Shown here piece by piece: positions 43,333-52,644 of a stretch of DNA of 64,000 bases. A program made the position numbers and the translations under genes. The DNA is from Prevotella sp. E9-3. Its GTDB lineage: Bacteria; Bacteroidota; Bacteroidia; Bacteroidales; Bacteroidaceae. Each line of letters opens with the position of its first letter. Position 1 is the first letter of the stretch. The stretch covers positions 1,054,001 to 1,118,000 of the forward strand of contig NZ_CP091786.1 in NCBI RefSeq assembly GCF_022024015.1, in the 5' to 3' direction. Below the pieces are notes generated by a model. It did not search any database, was not told the origin of the DNA, and saw only the letters and a list, made by a program, of their open reading frames with translations.

Positions 43333-46287
43333 ATGAAAAAGAAACTTTTACTTTTTGCAGGACTTCTGTTGTCTGCCGGTTTGCAGGCCCAGGAGTGGCA
43401 AAACAATGAGCTGCCTACAGTGGCAACTGACTTCTATTTCTACAATGTAGCTACTGGTAAGTGGCTGCAGAACAACAACTTCGTGGCTGAGGACTGGACA
43501 ACTCGTGCTCAGGTAGGCCCTTACGGATTGGATATTGAAGTGATTCCCCTTCCCGAAGGTGGCTATCAGCTGAATCCAAAGTTTGGTCACAACCATAGTA
43601 TTAATGGTGCGGATGATTTGTTTTATTTGGATACAAACCGTGAGGTGACTTCATGGACAATTCAGAAAAAGGAGAACGGAAACTATAGGATTTTTAGTGG
43701 TACTGAGGAATCTGGTAATTTCTTAAATACTAATGATGAAGGTTACCTTGATAGCTTCGGTTTTGACGAAGACTGGATTCTCGTTACCAAAGAGCAGCGT
43801 CTGGCCGACCTGGCAACTGCTACCAAGCAGAATCCTAAGGATGCAACATGGCTGATTGGCGGTCACGACTTTGCCAACCAGGACGAGCGTAACAACTGGG
43901 ATATGATTCAGGAAGGTGATGGTAATGCTGTACAGGGCGGTGACGGAATTGTTCATGCAAACCGCTGCTGGGAATGCTGGAAGAAGACAAACTTCAAACT
44001 GTCTAAAACCATTACAGGTATCCCCAATGGTACCTATCAGTTCCAACTTCAGGGATTCTATCGTGACGGCAGCGAGAGCGGTATTGCTGCAAAGCGTGAT
44101 GCCGGTGAAGAGGAAATACGCGCCACCTATTATATTAATGACGTGACCCGTAAGTTCAAGTCAATCCTTGATAGTGAGGTTACAGAATATGATGAGCAGT
44201 CGTATGCTATTCCTTATAATGGCATTTACTATCCTGGCAACTCTGATGGCCACCAGGGTGAATGGTGGGGTAATGCCCACAACCGTGCCTCTAACTGCTT
44301 CTTCAAGGGTGGTTACTGGAACGATCCTGTAGAGGTTATCGTAAGTGATGGAACACTGACCATCGGTATGCAGAAGGTAGGCGGTGGCGACGATGACTGG
44401 TTGCTGTTCGACTCTTTCAAGCTGACTTATCTTGGTCCGGAGATTGACCTCGGCCCAGTGTTGGCTAACCTGAAAGAGGCTGTTGAGACTGCTGAGGCTT
44501 ACCAAGGTTTAGAGGTGAAAGCTCTCACCGATGCTATCGCTACTGCAAAGGGTCTGCTGGAAGGTACGGATGCTGCTGCTATCAAGAATGCTACCATGGC
44601 ATTGCGTGATGCTCTTTCTGCTGCACAGCTCTACACCAATCTGATGAAGGAGGTTGAGGAATTTGATGGTGTATCTACCGACTTCTTTACTACTGCTGTT
44701 AATGATGCAAAGACTGCTGCTGAGACCCTGACTGACGTAGCCGAATTTAACGAGGTTCTGAAGGCTCTTCGTAAGGCTATCGATGACGTTCGTAGCGTTC
44801 AGGATCCATTGAAGTTTATTGCCGCTACTATCAAGTTTGCTGAGTGGGATAATGTAGATGCTGAGATTATCAACAATGCAAAGGCAGTGTTGGAACACGC
44901 TGACTCTGCTGTTGTAATCCGTAACGCTCTGAACGCTCTGCGCGTTGCTCGTAAGATTCAGAATGCTGACAAGCATGCTGACGTATTTGCTGGTGCTGAA
45001 CCTGCTGATGGTGACTTCTATATTTACAACGTTGGTCAGAAGCGCTTCCTCTGCGGTGGCGGTGACTGGGGCGCACACGCTTTTGTTGGCTTCCCCGGTG
45101 TGAAAGTAACCCTGATTGCTGGTACTGAATATCCTGAAGGTCAAGATCCATTCAATGGCTTCAAGATTGATACACACCTGAACAATGGTGGTGAAAACGA
45201 ATATCTGAACTATGGTGGCTATATGGATACCGGCGCCCAGAACCTCTGGGAGTTTGTTCCCGTAGAAGGAAAAACTGGTGTGTATGTAATTGCACGTGCT
45301 AATGGTGAGTCAAATGCTGAAACTGGCGAGCGTATGCTGCTGGGCTATCGTCCTGGAACCTATGGTAATATTGATACCGATATGTATGGTGTTGCTGATG
45401 CAAACAACCAGTGGAAACTCGTTACCGAGGAAGAGCGTGACGAACTGCTGAAGAAGGCAACCGTAGAGAATCCTCAGGATGCTACTTATAAGATCGCTTC
45501 ACCAAACTTCAGCCAGCGTGAAGATATCTCTGGATGGGTTAGCCAGTATGGTACAGGTTCTGTATGGGGCCGTGGCGAGAATCGCTCTGATTTTGCTTTC
45601 GAGTGCTGGAATGCTGAATCATTTGACTTGAGTCAGTCTCTCTTTGATTTGTTGCCAGGTTGGTATAGCGTTACTGTTCAGGGCTACTATCGTGATGGTG
45701 ACCACTGGGATCAGATTCGTCATGAGGCTGCTGGTGATGAACGTGCACAGGCTGCTGTCTTGGTCGATTTTGCAACTGAAACTGAAGTTGCTCTGCCAAA
45801 TATCCTTGATGAAGCAGATAAGGCTCCTGGTCTGGGAGACCGTCGTACAACTCGCAATCTGATTGAAAAGATTGATCCTGAAACCGGCGAACCTGTTCTT
45901 GATGAGAATTTGAATCCTGTGATGATTGAGGATCCAGAGGGTGAACAACTCTATGCAGGCGAGTTCCCCTATGATATTCCACAGGCTTGTGAATACTTCC
46001 AGAATGGTCTCTACAAAACTCACCTGCTGACAGAAGTTGGTGCAGGCGGTGACCTGATGATTCTCGTTCAGAAGTTACGTGCTCAAGACCGCGACTGGGT
46101 GGTTCTCGATAACTTCCGTCTGACATACTACGGTACTGAGAAACCTTCTGATGACCAAGTTGGCGTAAAGGATGTGAAGAATGCTGTGGCTAACACCATC
46201 AAGATTTATAACCTCCAGGGCCAGCAGGTGAAGAACGCCGCTAAGGGCTTCTATATCATCAATGGTAAGAAGTATATCAAGAAATAA
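43333..46287 (+). CDS. Modular secreted protein: two ricin-like plus jelly-roll units, sorting-like tail
   Basis: A 984-residue exported protein (signal peptide ends SAGLQAQE). Two units each pair a ricin-like module with a beta-sandwich. Unit 1 spans about 30-375 (FYFYNVATGKWLQNNN, LQGFYRDGSES, LLFDSFKLTYLG). Unit 2 spans about 545-935 (FYIYNVGQKRFLCGGGDWGA, VQGYYRDGDHWD, WVVLDNFRLTYYG). Between them about 165 residues of helical, coiled-coil-like sequence serve as a spacer. The tail KIYNLQGQQVKN...GFYIINGKKYIKK is shared. It is a paralogue of 13795 and 32936. No catalytic site is visible, and a glycan-binding role is inferred. It lies 140 bp after the GH43 gene with its own promoter, and a terminator follows. 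Confidence 0.86.
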   Translation: MKKKLLLFAGLLLSAGLQAQEWQNNELPTVATDFYFYNVATGKWLQNNNFVAEDWTTRAQVGPYGLDIEVIPLPEGGYQLNPKFGHNHSINGADDLFYLDTNREVTSWTIQKKENGNYRIFSGTEESGNFLNTNDEGYLDSFGFDEDWILVTKEQRLADLATATKQNPKDATWLIGGHDFANQDERNNWDMIQEGDGNAVQGGDGIVHANRCWECWKKTNFKLSKTITGIPNGTYQFQLQGFYRDGSESGIAAKRDAGEEEIRATYYINDVTRKFKSILDSEVTEYDEQSYAIPYNGIYYPGNSDGHQGEWWGNAHNRASNCFFKGGYWNDPVEVIVSDGTLTIGMQKVGGGDDDWLLFDSFKLTYLGPEIDLGPVLANLKEAVETAEAYQGLEVKALTDAIATAKGLLEGTDAAAIKNATMALRDALSAAQLYTNLMKEVEEFDGVSTDFFTTAVNDAKTAAETLTDVAEFNEVLKALRKAIDDVRSVQDPLKFIAATIKFAEWDNVDAEIINNAKAVLEHADSAVVIRNALNALRVARKIQNADKHADVFAGAEPADGDFYIYNVGQKRFLCGGGDWGAHAFVGFPGVKVTLIAGTEYPEGQDPFNGFKIDTHLNNGGENEYLNYGGYMDTGAQNLWEFVPVEGKTGVYVIARANGESNAETGERMLLGYRPGTYGNIDTDMYGVADANNQWKLVTEEERDELLKKATVENPQDATYKIASPNFSQREDISGWVSQYGTGSVWGRGENRSDFAFECWNAESFDLSQSLFDLLPGWYSVTVQGYYRDGDHWDQIRHEAAGDERAQAAVLVDFATETEVALPNILDEADKAPGLGDRRTTRNLIEKIDPETGEPVLDENLNPVMIEDPEGEQLYAGEFPYDIPQACEYFQNGLYKTHLLTEVGAGGDLMILVQKLRAQDRDWVVLDNFRLTYYGTEKPSDDQVGVKDVKNAVANTIKIYNLQGQQVKNAAKGFYIINGKKYIKK

Positions 46288-46311
46288 ACTTAACTTAACT
46301 TAGTATCAATT

Positions 46312-46351
46312 GCCTCCGGCGCTCTTCAATAGAACGTCGGGGGCGTTTTTT
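46312..46351 (+). terminator. Intrinsic terminator
   Basis: GCCTCCGGCG (46312-46321) pairs with CGTCGGGGGC (46335-46344) using two G-T pairs, followed by six T. It is positioned right after the 43333 gene. Confidence 0.85.
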
Positions 46352-46367
46352 ATGTTTAAAATACGTG

Positions 46368-46435
46368 CTTGAACGTATTTTGTTGTTTTTTGCATAATTT
46401 CTACTACCTTTTTTTTCTTAATTGTCGTAATTTTG
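46368..46435 (+). promoter_or_regulatory. Promoter of the 46482 operon with HTCS-type half-sites
   Basis: The -7 box TAATTTTG lies at 46428-46435. TTTGCATAATTTC (46389) stands exactly 35 bp upstream and CTTGAACGTATTTTG (46368) 21 bp above. No -33 TTTG is present at normal spacing. Confidence 0.6.
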
Positions 46436-46481
46436 CAATGTATTTATACGATTACTAAAAACCAATTAATCAATAGGAATT

Positions 46482-49400
46482 ATGAAAGTAAGAAAATTGT
46501 TTGCCCTCGCAGTGGCTGTTTTCGTTTCAGGAACGATGGCTGCTCAGACAACAGAATTTTTTGTGCCCTACAAGACAAGCGACTTGCGCTTGCCTTCGGT
46601 GCCTCTGCTTGTGAATGACCCGTATTTTTCATTCTGGTCACCCTTTGATAAGCTGACTGATGGTACAACCCGTCACTGGACTGACCAGGAGAAACCTATC
46701 GACGGTCTGCTACGCGTAGATGGAAAAAGCTATCGATGGATGGGGAATGGTCAGAGTTTTCTGTTGGACCCTATCGCACCTATGTCTGATGCTGGCGATT
46801 CATGGACTGGTAGAGTAAATTATACCACGCAAAGCAACGAGAACTGGACTGCCCGCACTTTCAACGATAGCAGTTGGAAACAAGAAAAGGCCGCTTGGGG
46901 TACACCGGGGGAATATCCTAATGTGAACAATTCGTGGACTGCTGAGAATAGTGACATTTATGTTCGTCGTAAGGTGACACTTACTGCCGATGATTTACAG
47001 AAAGATCTGTGGATTCAGTTCTCACACGATGATATCTTCGACCTATATATTAATGGAACGAAGATTATCGGAACGCCCGAAACTTGGATTCAGGGTGAAA
47101 CTCATCAATTGACAACTGAGGAAAAGAGTAAGTTGATTGTTGGCGAAAATGTGATTGCTGCTCACTGTCACAATACCTCGGGTGGCGCTTATGTTGACTT
47201 TGGACTGTTCGAGAATGTATATCAGTCGAGCGGAAATGTGACCTTTGCTACTCAGAAGAGTGTTGACGTGATGGCCACTTCTACCTATTATACTTTCACT
47301 TGTGGTCCTGTGGAACTTGATGTGGTATTTACTGCACCAATGATTATCACTGATCTCGATTTGCTCTCTACACCTATTAACTATATCTCTTATCAGGTGC
47401 GTTCAACCGATGGTCAGGAGCATGATGTACAGTTCTATGTGGCTACTACTCCACGTCTCACCGTCAACGAACCTGCTCAGGCTGTTGATGCCAGCATCGT
47501 AACAGAGAAAGGCGTGAAATATGCCAAGGCTGGTTCAACAGCTCAGAATATCTTGGGTAGAGCTGGTGACTTGATTTCAATTGACTGGGGCTATCTCTAC
47601 CTATCGTCAAAGAATGGTGAGGTGAGCGTTGCACCTACGGCTTATACAGAGTCAACGTTCGTCTCAACAGGTTCACTGCCTGCTTATGCAGGTGAAGTGA
47701 AGGGTGAGACTCCCTGCTACATGACAACGCTGTCGTATGTACACAACTTCGGTTCTACCTCTCAGGCTTCAAGCTATATGATGGTGGGGTATGATGAAAT
47801 TCAGGATATCCAGTATTTCAAGAAAAACTATAAGGGTTATTGGGCTCGCAATGGAAAGACGATCTTCCAGGCTTTCGACGAACTGAGCAATGACTACACT
47901 ACTATCATGGAGCGTTGCCGTGAGCAGGATAAGACCATCTACGATGACGGTTTGGCTGCTGGTAATGTGAAGTATGCCGAATTGCTTGCTGGTTCTTATC
48001 GCCAGGTGATGGCTGCTCACAAACTGTTCCAGGATGATGGTGGCCGACTTCTCTACTTCTCTAAAGAGAACAACTCTAACGGTTGCGTGAATACCGTTGA
48101 CCTTACTTATCCTTCTGCTCCGCTTTTCCTGCTCTATAATACTGATTTGCAGAAAGGCATGATGACTTCTATCTTTGAATATCAGCGTACCGGTAAGTGG
48201 AATAAAGACTGGGCAGCACATGACCTGGGTACATATCCCCATGCCAACGGACAGGTGTATGGCGGTGATATGCCTCTTGAGGAAAGTGGTAATATGATTA
48301 CCTTGGCATACATGATTACAAAGATTGATGGAAATACAGATTGGGTGAAACCCTATTGGAGCATTATTACCCGTTGGGTGAACTACTTGGTGAATAATGG
48401 TCAGGATCCTGACACTCAGCTTTGTACCGATGACTTCGCTGGTCACTGGGCACACAATGCCAACCTCTCAATCAAGGCTATCATGGGCGTGGCTGCTTAT
48501 GCTGAACTGGCCAAGCTGATGGGGCGCAGTGATATGTACACCCGATATATGGATATTGCCAAAAAGATGGCTCAGATATGGGAAATTGACGCCCGTGATG
48601 GTGATCACTACAAACTTGCCTTTGACCGTGGAGGCAGCTGGAGCCAGAAGTATAATCTGGTATGGGACAAGATGTGGGGTATCAACATCTTCCCCAAGCA
48701 GGTTCGCGAACGTGAAATGAAGTTCTATCTCACTAAACAGAATACTTGGGGATTGCCACTTGACAACCGTGAGCAATATACTAAGAGCGACTGGCTCATC
48801 TGGACAGCTTCAATGGCTGACGATACTGACACATTCCTGAAATTTAGCGACCGCCTGTGGAAGTGGGTGAATGAGACTACCGACCGTGTACCTCTCTGTG
48901 ACTGGTATTGGACAGACAGCAAGCACATGCGCGGATTCCGTGCACGTTCAGTGATTGGAGGACATTGGATGAAAGTGCTGATGGATAAGTATGCTCCAAA
49001 GCCTTCTGCCGAAACAAGTTGGGCTCCTCAGGGTTACAAGATTAAGACTAAGTGGGCTGCTGAGGTGAATCCACAGAACCCACTTCCTGAATATCCCCGT
49101 CCGCAATTAGTTCGCAGTGATTGGCAGAACCTGAATGGCTTGTGGGATTATGCAATCACACCTCAGACTCAGCGTAGCATTCCTACTTCGTTTGAAGGAA
49201 AGATTTTGGTTCCATTCCCTGTTGAGTCAAGTCTCTCTGGCGTTGGACGTATGCTCGATAAGAACAACTATCTTTGGTACCAGCGCGAGTTTACTATTCC
49301 CGAAGGATGGGCTGGCCGTAATATTAAGCTGAACTTTGGTGCTGTTGACTATACTGCCCGTGTTTATGTGAATGGTACACTGGTGGGTACACACACAGGT

Positions 49401-50957
49401 GGCTTCGGTTCTTTCTCATTCGATATCACCAAATATCTGACAGAAGGAAGCAATACGTTGACTGTGATGGCGATTGACAATACTGATGAGGCTACTCAAC
49501 CTCTCGGTAAGCAGCGTTTCAATCCCGGAGGTGCCGGCAGCATCTGGTACAATCAGGTGTCTGGTATCTGGCAGACTGTTTGGCTTGAGCCTGTGAATGC
49601 TCAGTCTATCAGCGATGTGGTTACTACTTCTGATGTTGACAAGAAACAACTTACTGTCAATGTGAAAGCAACCGATACTGGTGCTCAGGCTAAGGTGGTT
49701 TTGAAACTTGCAGGTGAGACCGTTGCTGAAGGCAGCGCTGCTGCTGGCGAGAATATCACACTTGATGTGCCTAACGCTAAACTTTGGAGCCCCGCTAATC
49801 CTACACTATATGATTTGGAAGTTAGTCTGTTGAGTGGCGGTCAGGAAGTTGACCATGTGAAGAGCTATGCTGCTATGCGCAAGATCTCTAAGCGGCAGCT
49901 GCCTAATGGCGAATGGCGCCTGCAGCTGAACAACCGTGATTTGTTCCAGTTCGGTCCTCTTGATCAGGGATATTGGCCTGACGGACTGTACACCGCTCCT
50001 ACTGACGAGGCTCTTCTCTACGATGTTCAGAAGACAAAGGATTGGGGCTTCAACATGATTCGTAAGCACATGAAGGTTGAACCGGCACGCTGGTACTACC
50101 ACTGTGACCGTCTGGGTATCCTCGTATGGCAGGATATGCCCGCACTGGGTCGTAGCGATGAAGGCTGGGCTCCCCGTGACTGGAGCACCAAGAATGGTTC
50201 TCAGCCTACTGCTGTGGTGAATGCTTTCAAGAACCAGTGGAAGGAAATTATGGAACAGCACTTGAGCGCTCCCTGTATCGTGGTTTGGACTCCGTTCAAC
50301 GAGAGCTGGGGACAGTTCAAGACTGCCGAGATCGTTGACTATACACGCAGTATCGACAATACTCGCCTGATTAATCCTGCCAGTGGCGGTAACCACTATC
50401 AGGGCGTAGGCGATTTCATTGACCTGCACGATTATGACCGTCCTCCCCACATCTATCTCTACGAAGCTAACCGTCCTGTTGTGTTGGGCGAATATGGTGG
50501 TCTTGGCCGTCATATTGAAGGCCACCGCTGGTATGAGGCAGGTGCTACCACTTATGTGAATTATAGCACTGAGAAGGAACTCACCGATGCCTATATCTCT
50601 ACTACTGAAGCTGTTATCTCTATGGCTAAGGACGCTAAGGCTAATGACGATGGTAACGCAGCCTTCTGTGCTGCTGTTTACACTCAGACAACCGATGTTG
50701 AAACTGAGGTGAATGGTCTGATGACATACGACCGTGAGGTGATTAAGGTTACTGAAGATCGTGTTCGTGAGGTGAACACACGTTTGAGCAATATCTATGG
50801 CGATGAGTCGGCAATCCATGACCAGCGCTATTCAGCTCAGCAAGTTCAGCCTGTTATCTATAATGTATCTGGTATGCAGATAGATAGTATCTCGCGTGGT
50901 TTGAACATCGTTCACAACAGCGATGGTAGCGTCAGCAAGATTTACTGTAAGAAATAA
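46482..50957 (+). CDS. DUF4965/DUF1793 protein fused to a GH2 glycosidase
   Basis: A 1491-residue exported protein (signal peptide ends GTMAAQT). Residues 25-835 are a close paralogue of the protein at 4898, with the same DUF4964, jelly-roll insert, DUF5127, DUF4965 and DUF1793 order (LRLPSVPLLVNDPYFSFWSP, CTDDFAGHWAHNANLSIKAI). From about 866 a complete GH2 follows: sugar-binding domain (YPRPQLVRSDWQNLNGLWDY), Ig-like domain, and a TIM barrel with acid/base Glu in TPFNESWGQ (about 1271) and nucleophile Glu in VLGEYGGLG (about 1336). GH2 covers beta-galactosidase, mannosidase, glucuronidase and arabinosidase activities, and the specificity is not readable here. The end (VIYNVSGMQIDSISRG...) resembles a degenerate sorting tail. 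GH125 follows after 13 bp, so the two are co-transcribed. Confidence 0.92.
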   Translation: MKVRKLFALAVAVFVSGTMAAQTTEFFVPYKTSDLRLPSVPLLVNDPYFSFWSPFDKLTDGTTRHWTDQEKPIDGLLRVDGKSYRWMGNGQSFLLDPIAPMSDAGDSWTGRVNYTTQSNENWTARTFNDSSWKQEKAAWGTPGEYPNVNNSWTAENSDIYVRRKVTLTADDLQKDLWIQFSHDDIFDLYINGTKIIGTPETWIQGETHQLTTEEKSKLIVGENVIAAHCHNTSGGAYVDFGLFENVYQSSGNVTFATQKSVDVMATSTYYTFTCGPVELDVVFTAPMIITDLDLLSTPINYISYQVRSTDGQEHDVQFYVATTPRLTVNEPAQAVDASIVTEKGVKYAKAGSTAQNILGRAGDLISIDWGYLYLSSKNGEVSVAPTAYTESTFVSTGSLPAYAGEVKGETPCYMTTLSYVHNFGSTSQASSYMMVGYDEIQDIQYFKKNYKGYWARNGKTIFQAFDELSNDYTTIMERCREQDKTIYDDGLAAGNVKYAELLAGSYRQVMAAHKLFQDDGGRLLYFSKENNSNGCVNTVDLTYPSAPLFLLYNTDLQKGMMTSIFEYQRTGKWNKDWAAHDLGTYPHANGQVYGGDMPLEESGNMITLAYMITKIDGNTDWVKPYWSIITRWVNYLVNNGQDPDTQLCTDDFAGHWAHNANLSIKAIMGVAAYAELAKLMGRSDMYTRYMDIAKKMAQIWEIDARDGDHYKLAFDRGGSWSQKYNLVWDKMWGINIFPKQVREREMKFYLTKQNTWGLPLDNREQYTKSDWLIWTASMADDTDTFLKFSDRLWKWVNETTDRVPLCDWYWTDSKHMRGFRARSVIGGHWMKVLMDKYAPKPSAETSWAPQGYKIKTKWAAEVNPQNPLPEYPRPQLVRSDWQNLNGLWDYAITPQTQRSIPTSFEGKILVPFPVESSLSGVGRMLDKNNYLWYQREFTIPEGWAGRNIKLNFGAVDYTARVYVNGTLVGTHTGGFGSFSFDITKYLTEGSNTLTVMAIDNTDEATQPLGKQRFNPGGAGSIWYNQVSGIWQTVWLEPVNAQSISDVVTTSDVDKKQLTVNVKATDTGAQAKVVLKLAGETVAEGSAAAGENITLDVPNAKLWSPANPTLYDLEVSLLSGGQEVDHVKSYAAMRKISKRQLPNGEWRLQLNNRDLFQFGPLDQGYWPDGLYTAPTDEALLYDVQKTKDWGFNMIRKHMKVEPARWYYHCDRLGILVWQDMPALGRSDEGWAPRDWSTKNGSQPTAVVNAFKNQWKEIMEQHLSAPCIVVWTPFNESWGQFKTAEIVDYTRSIDNTRLINPASGGNHYQGVGDFIDLHDYDRPPHIYLYEANRPVVLGEYGGLGRHIEGHRWYEAGATTYVNYSTEKELTDAYISTTEAVISMAKDAKANDDGNAAFCAAVYTQTTDVETEVNGLMTYDREVIKVTEDRVREVNTRLSNIYGDESAIHDQRYSAQQVQPVIYNVSGMQIDSISRGLNIVHNSDGSVSKIYCKK

Positions 50958-50970
50958 TAATCTTTTAGAT

Positions 50971-52467
50971 ATGAAATCAAGCATATTAATGATCACCACG
51001 GCTGCCTTCATGGCAGCCTGTGGCGTTAAAAACACTCAGCAAGTCGAAGCCCAAAAAGAGGAAGGTTTCGGTCAGGCGTACATTCAGATGACGGCCGATA
51101 CAACTATTCATGTGGGACAGTCGAAACGTCCTGCTGTAGAAGACCGTCTGTTCCGTTCGCAGGTCATCGACCAGCAGATCGAGAAAGTGAAACAGACGCT
51201 CAGTGGAAATCCATATCTGGCATGGATGTTTGAGAACTGTTTCCCCAACACGCTTGAAACGACAGTTCACTACAGCGTGATTGATGGTGACGATGACACC
51301 TTCGTATATACCGGAGATATCGCTGCTATGTGGCTACGTGATTCAGGCGCACAGGTATGGCCTTATGTGCAATTTGCTAATGATGACCCTGAACTGGCTA
51401 AGGTTATCCGTGGCGTTATCTTGCGTCAGCTGAAGAGCATCAATCTCGATCCTTATGCAAATGCGTTCTATCAGGATCCTGAGAAAGTGGGAGAGTGGAA
51501 AAGCGATCAGACTGATATGAAGCCTGGTGTGCACGAGCGTAAATACGAGATTGACTCTGAGTGTTATCCTATTCGTTTGGCTTATGAATATTGGAAGGTA
51601 ACCGGCGATGCTACAATCTTTGGTGAGCAGTGGCTGAAGGCTGTTGATAATATTCTTTCTGTGTTCCGTGAACAGCAGCATAAGGAAGGAACGGGCAGTT
51701 ACCATTTCAAGCGTAATACCGACCGACAGTTTGATACTGTAGGATGGGACGGTAAGGGTCATCCTGTGAAGCCTGTCGGTTTGATTGCCTCTTTCTTCCG
51801 TCCCAGCGATGACGCTACGGTGTTCCCATTCCTGGTTCCTTCAAACTTCATGGCAGTGACAGCACTTCGCAAGGCTGCTGAGATTCTCACAACAGTCAAT
51901 CACGATGCCAATCGTGCTAATCAGTGCTCTTCTTTGGCTGCCGAGGTGGAGCAGGCCTTAAAGCAATATGCTGTAGTGAACCATCCTAAGTATGGAAAAA
52001 TCTATGCCTATGAGGTTGATGGATTCGGCAGTGCTCTATTGATGGATGATGCCAACGTGCCTTCATTGTTGGCTATGGGTTATCTGGGTGATGTTCCTAT
52101 GAATGATCCTATCTATCAGAATACTCGTCGTTTCGTGTGGTCTGAAGATAATCCTGCTTTCTTCCGCGGTAAGGCCGGCGAGGGTATTGGCGGTCCTCAT
52201 GTTGGTCAGGATATGCCTTGGCCTATGAGTATCATGATGCTCGCCTTCACCAGTCAGGATGATGCTGAGATTAAACACTGCATTGAAATGTTGATGAGTA
52301 CTGATGCTGGTACTGGCTTTATTCATGAGTCGTTCCATAAGGACGACGCAAAGAACTATACACGTCCTTGGTTTGCTTGGCAGAACACACTCTTTGGCGA
52401 GCTGATCCTGAAGCTTATTGCTGACGGAAAGGCTGATTTGCTGAACAGCTGCCAGCGCAAGATTTAA
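50971..52467 (+). CDS. GH125 exo-alpha-1,6-mannosidase lipoprotein
   Basis: The start at 50971 gives a 498-residue protein whose signal peptide ends in a lipobox (ITTAAFMAACG, Cys near 16). An upstream in-frame ATG overlaps the preceding gene and would bury the signal. The alpha/alpha-toroid of DUF1237/GH125 is clear: DDDTFVYTGDIAAMWLRDSG (near residue 120), YEIDSECYPIRLAYEYW, GHPVKPVGLIASFFRPSDD, GFIHESFHKDD. The family cleaves terminal non-reducing alpha-1,6-linked mannose without a metal. It is in an operon with the DUF4965-GH2 fusion, followed by a terminator. Together with GH76 next door it indicates attack on an alpha-mannan backbone. Confidence 0.95.
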   Translation: MKSSILMITTAAFMAACGVKNTQQVEAQKEEGFGQAYIQMTADTTIHVGQSKRPAVEDRLFRSQVIDQQIEKVKQTLSGNPYLAWMFENCFPNTLETTVHYSVIDGDDDTFVYTGDIAAMWLRDSGAQVWPYVQFANDDPELAKVIRGVILRQLKSINLDPYANAFYQDPEKVGEWKSDQTDMKPGVHERKYEIDSECYPIRLAYEYWKVTGDATIFGEQWLKAVDNILSVFREQQHKEGTGSYHFKRNTDRQFDTVGWDGKGHPVKPVGLIASFFRPSDDATVFPFLVPSNFMAVTALRKAAEILTTVNHDANRANQCSSLAAEVEQALKQYAVVNHPKYGKIYAYEVDGFGSALLMDDANVPSLLAMGYLGDVPMNDPIYQNTRRFVWSEDNPAFFRGKAGEGIGGPHVGQDMPWPMSIMMLAFTSQDDAEIKHCIEMLMSTDAGTGFIHESFHKDDAKNYTRPWFAWQNTLFGELILKLIADGKADLLNSCQRKI

Positions 52468-52493
52468 GAATCAATAGTTTATTCATATACCGG

Positions 52494-52530
52494 CGCCGAC
52501 TTACATTCCTATGTATGTCGGCGTTTTTTA
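52494..52530 (+). terminator. Intrinsic terminator
   Basis: CGCCGAC (52494-52500) pairs with GTCGGCG (52517-52523). An inner TACAT/ATGTA stem extends the hairpin, and six T follow. It ends the DUF4965-GH2/GH125 transcript. Confidence 0.92.
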
Positions 52531-52550
52531 CGTCAAAAAGTGTTTTTTCC

Positions 52551-52581
52551 TTTGAGATACTCTCGATTTTTCGTACCTTTG
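52551..52581 (+). promoter_or_regulatory. Canonical promoter of the GH76-GH43 gene
   Basis: TTTG (52551-52554) and TACCTTTG (52574-52581) are separated by 19 bp. No 35-bp-spaced operator is found, so this gene seems outside the proposed HTCS set. Confidence 0.72.
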
Positions 52582-52644
52582 CCAAACCTAAAATTAAACA
52601 ATCATTGACACCTATTAAATAAGTAAGTAATATTAAGGAAAGTA

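Noticed and set aside
49806..50819. 337-codon open frame antisense to the GH2 domain
   Set aside because: It lies wholly opposite an intact GH2 catalytic region, has no recognisable domain or start signal, and is explained by the codon bias of the real gene.
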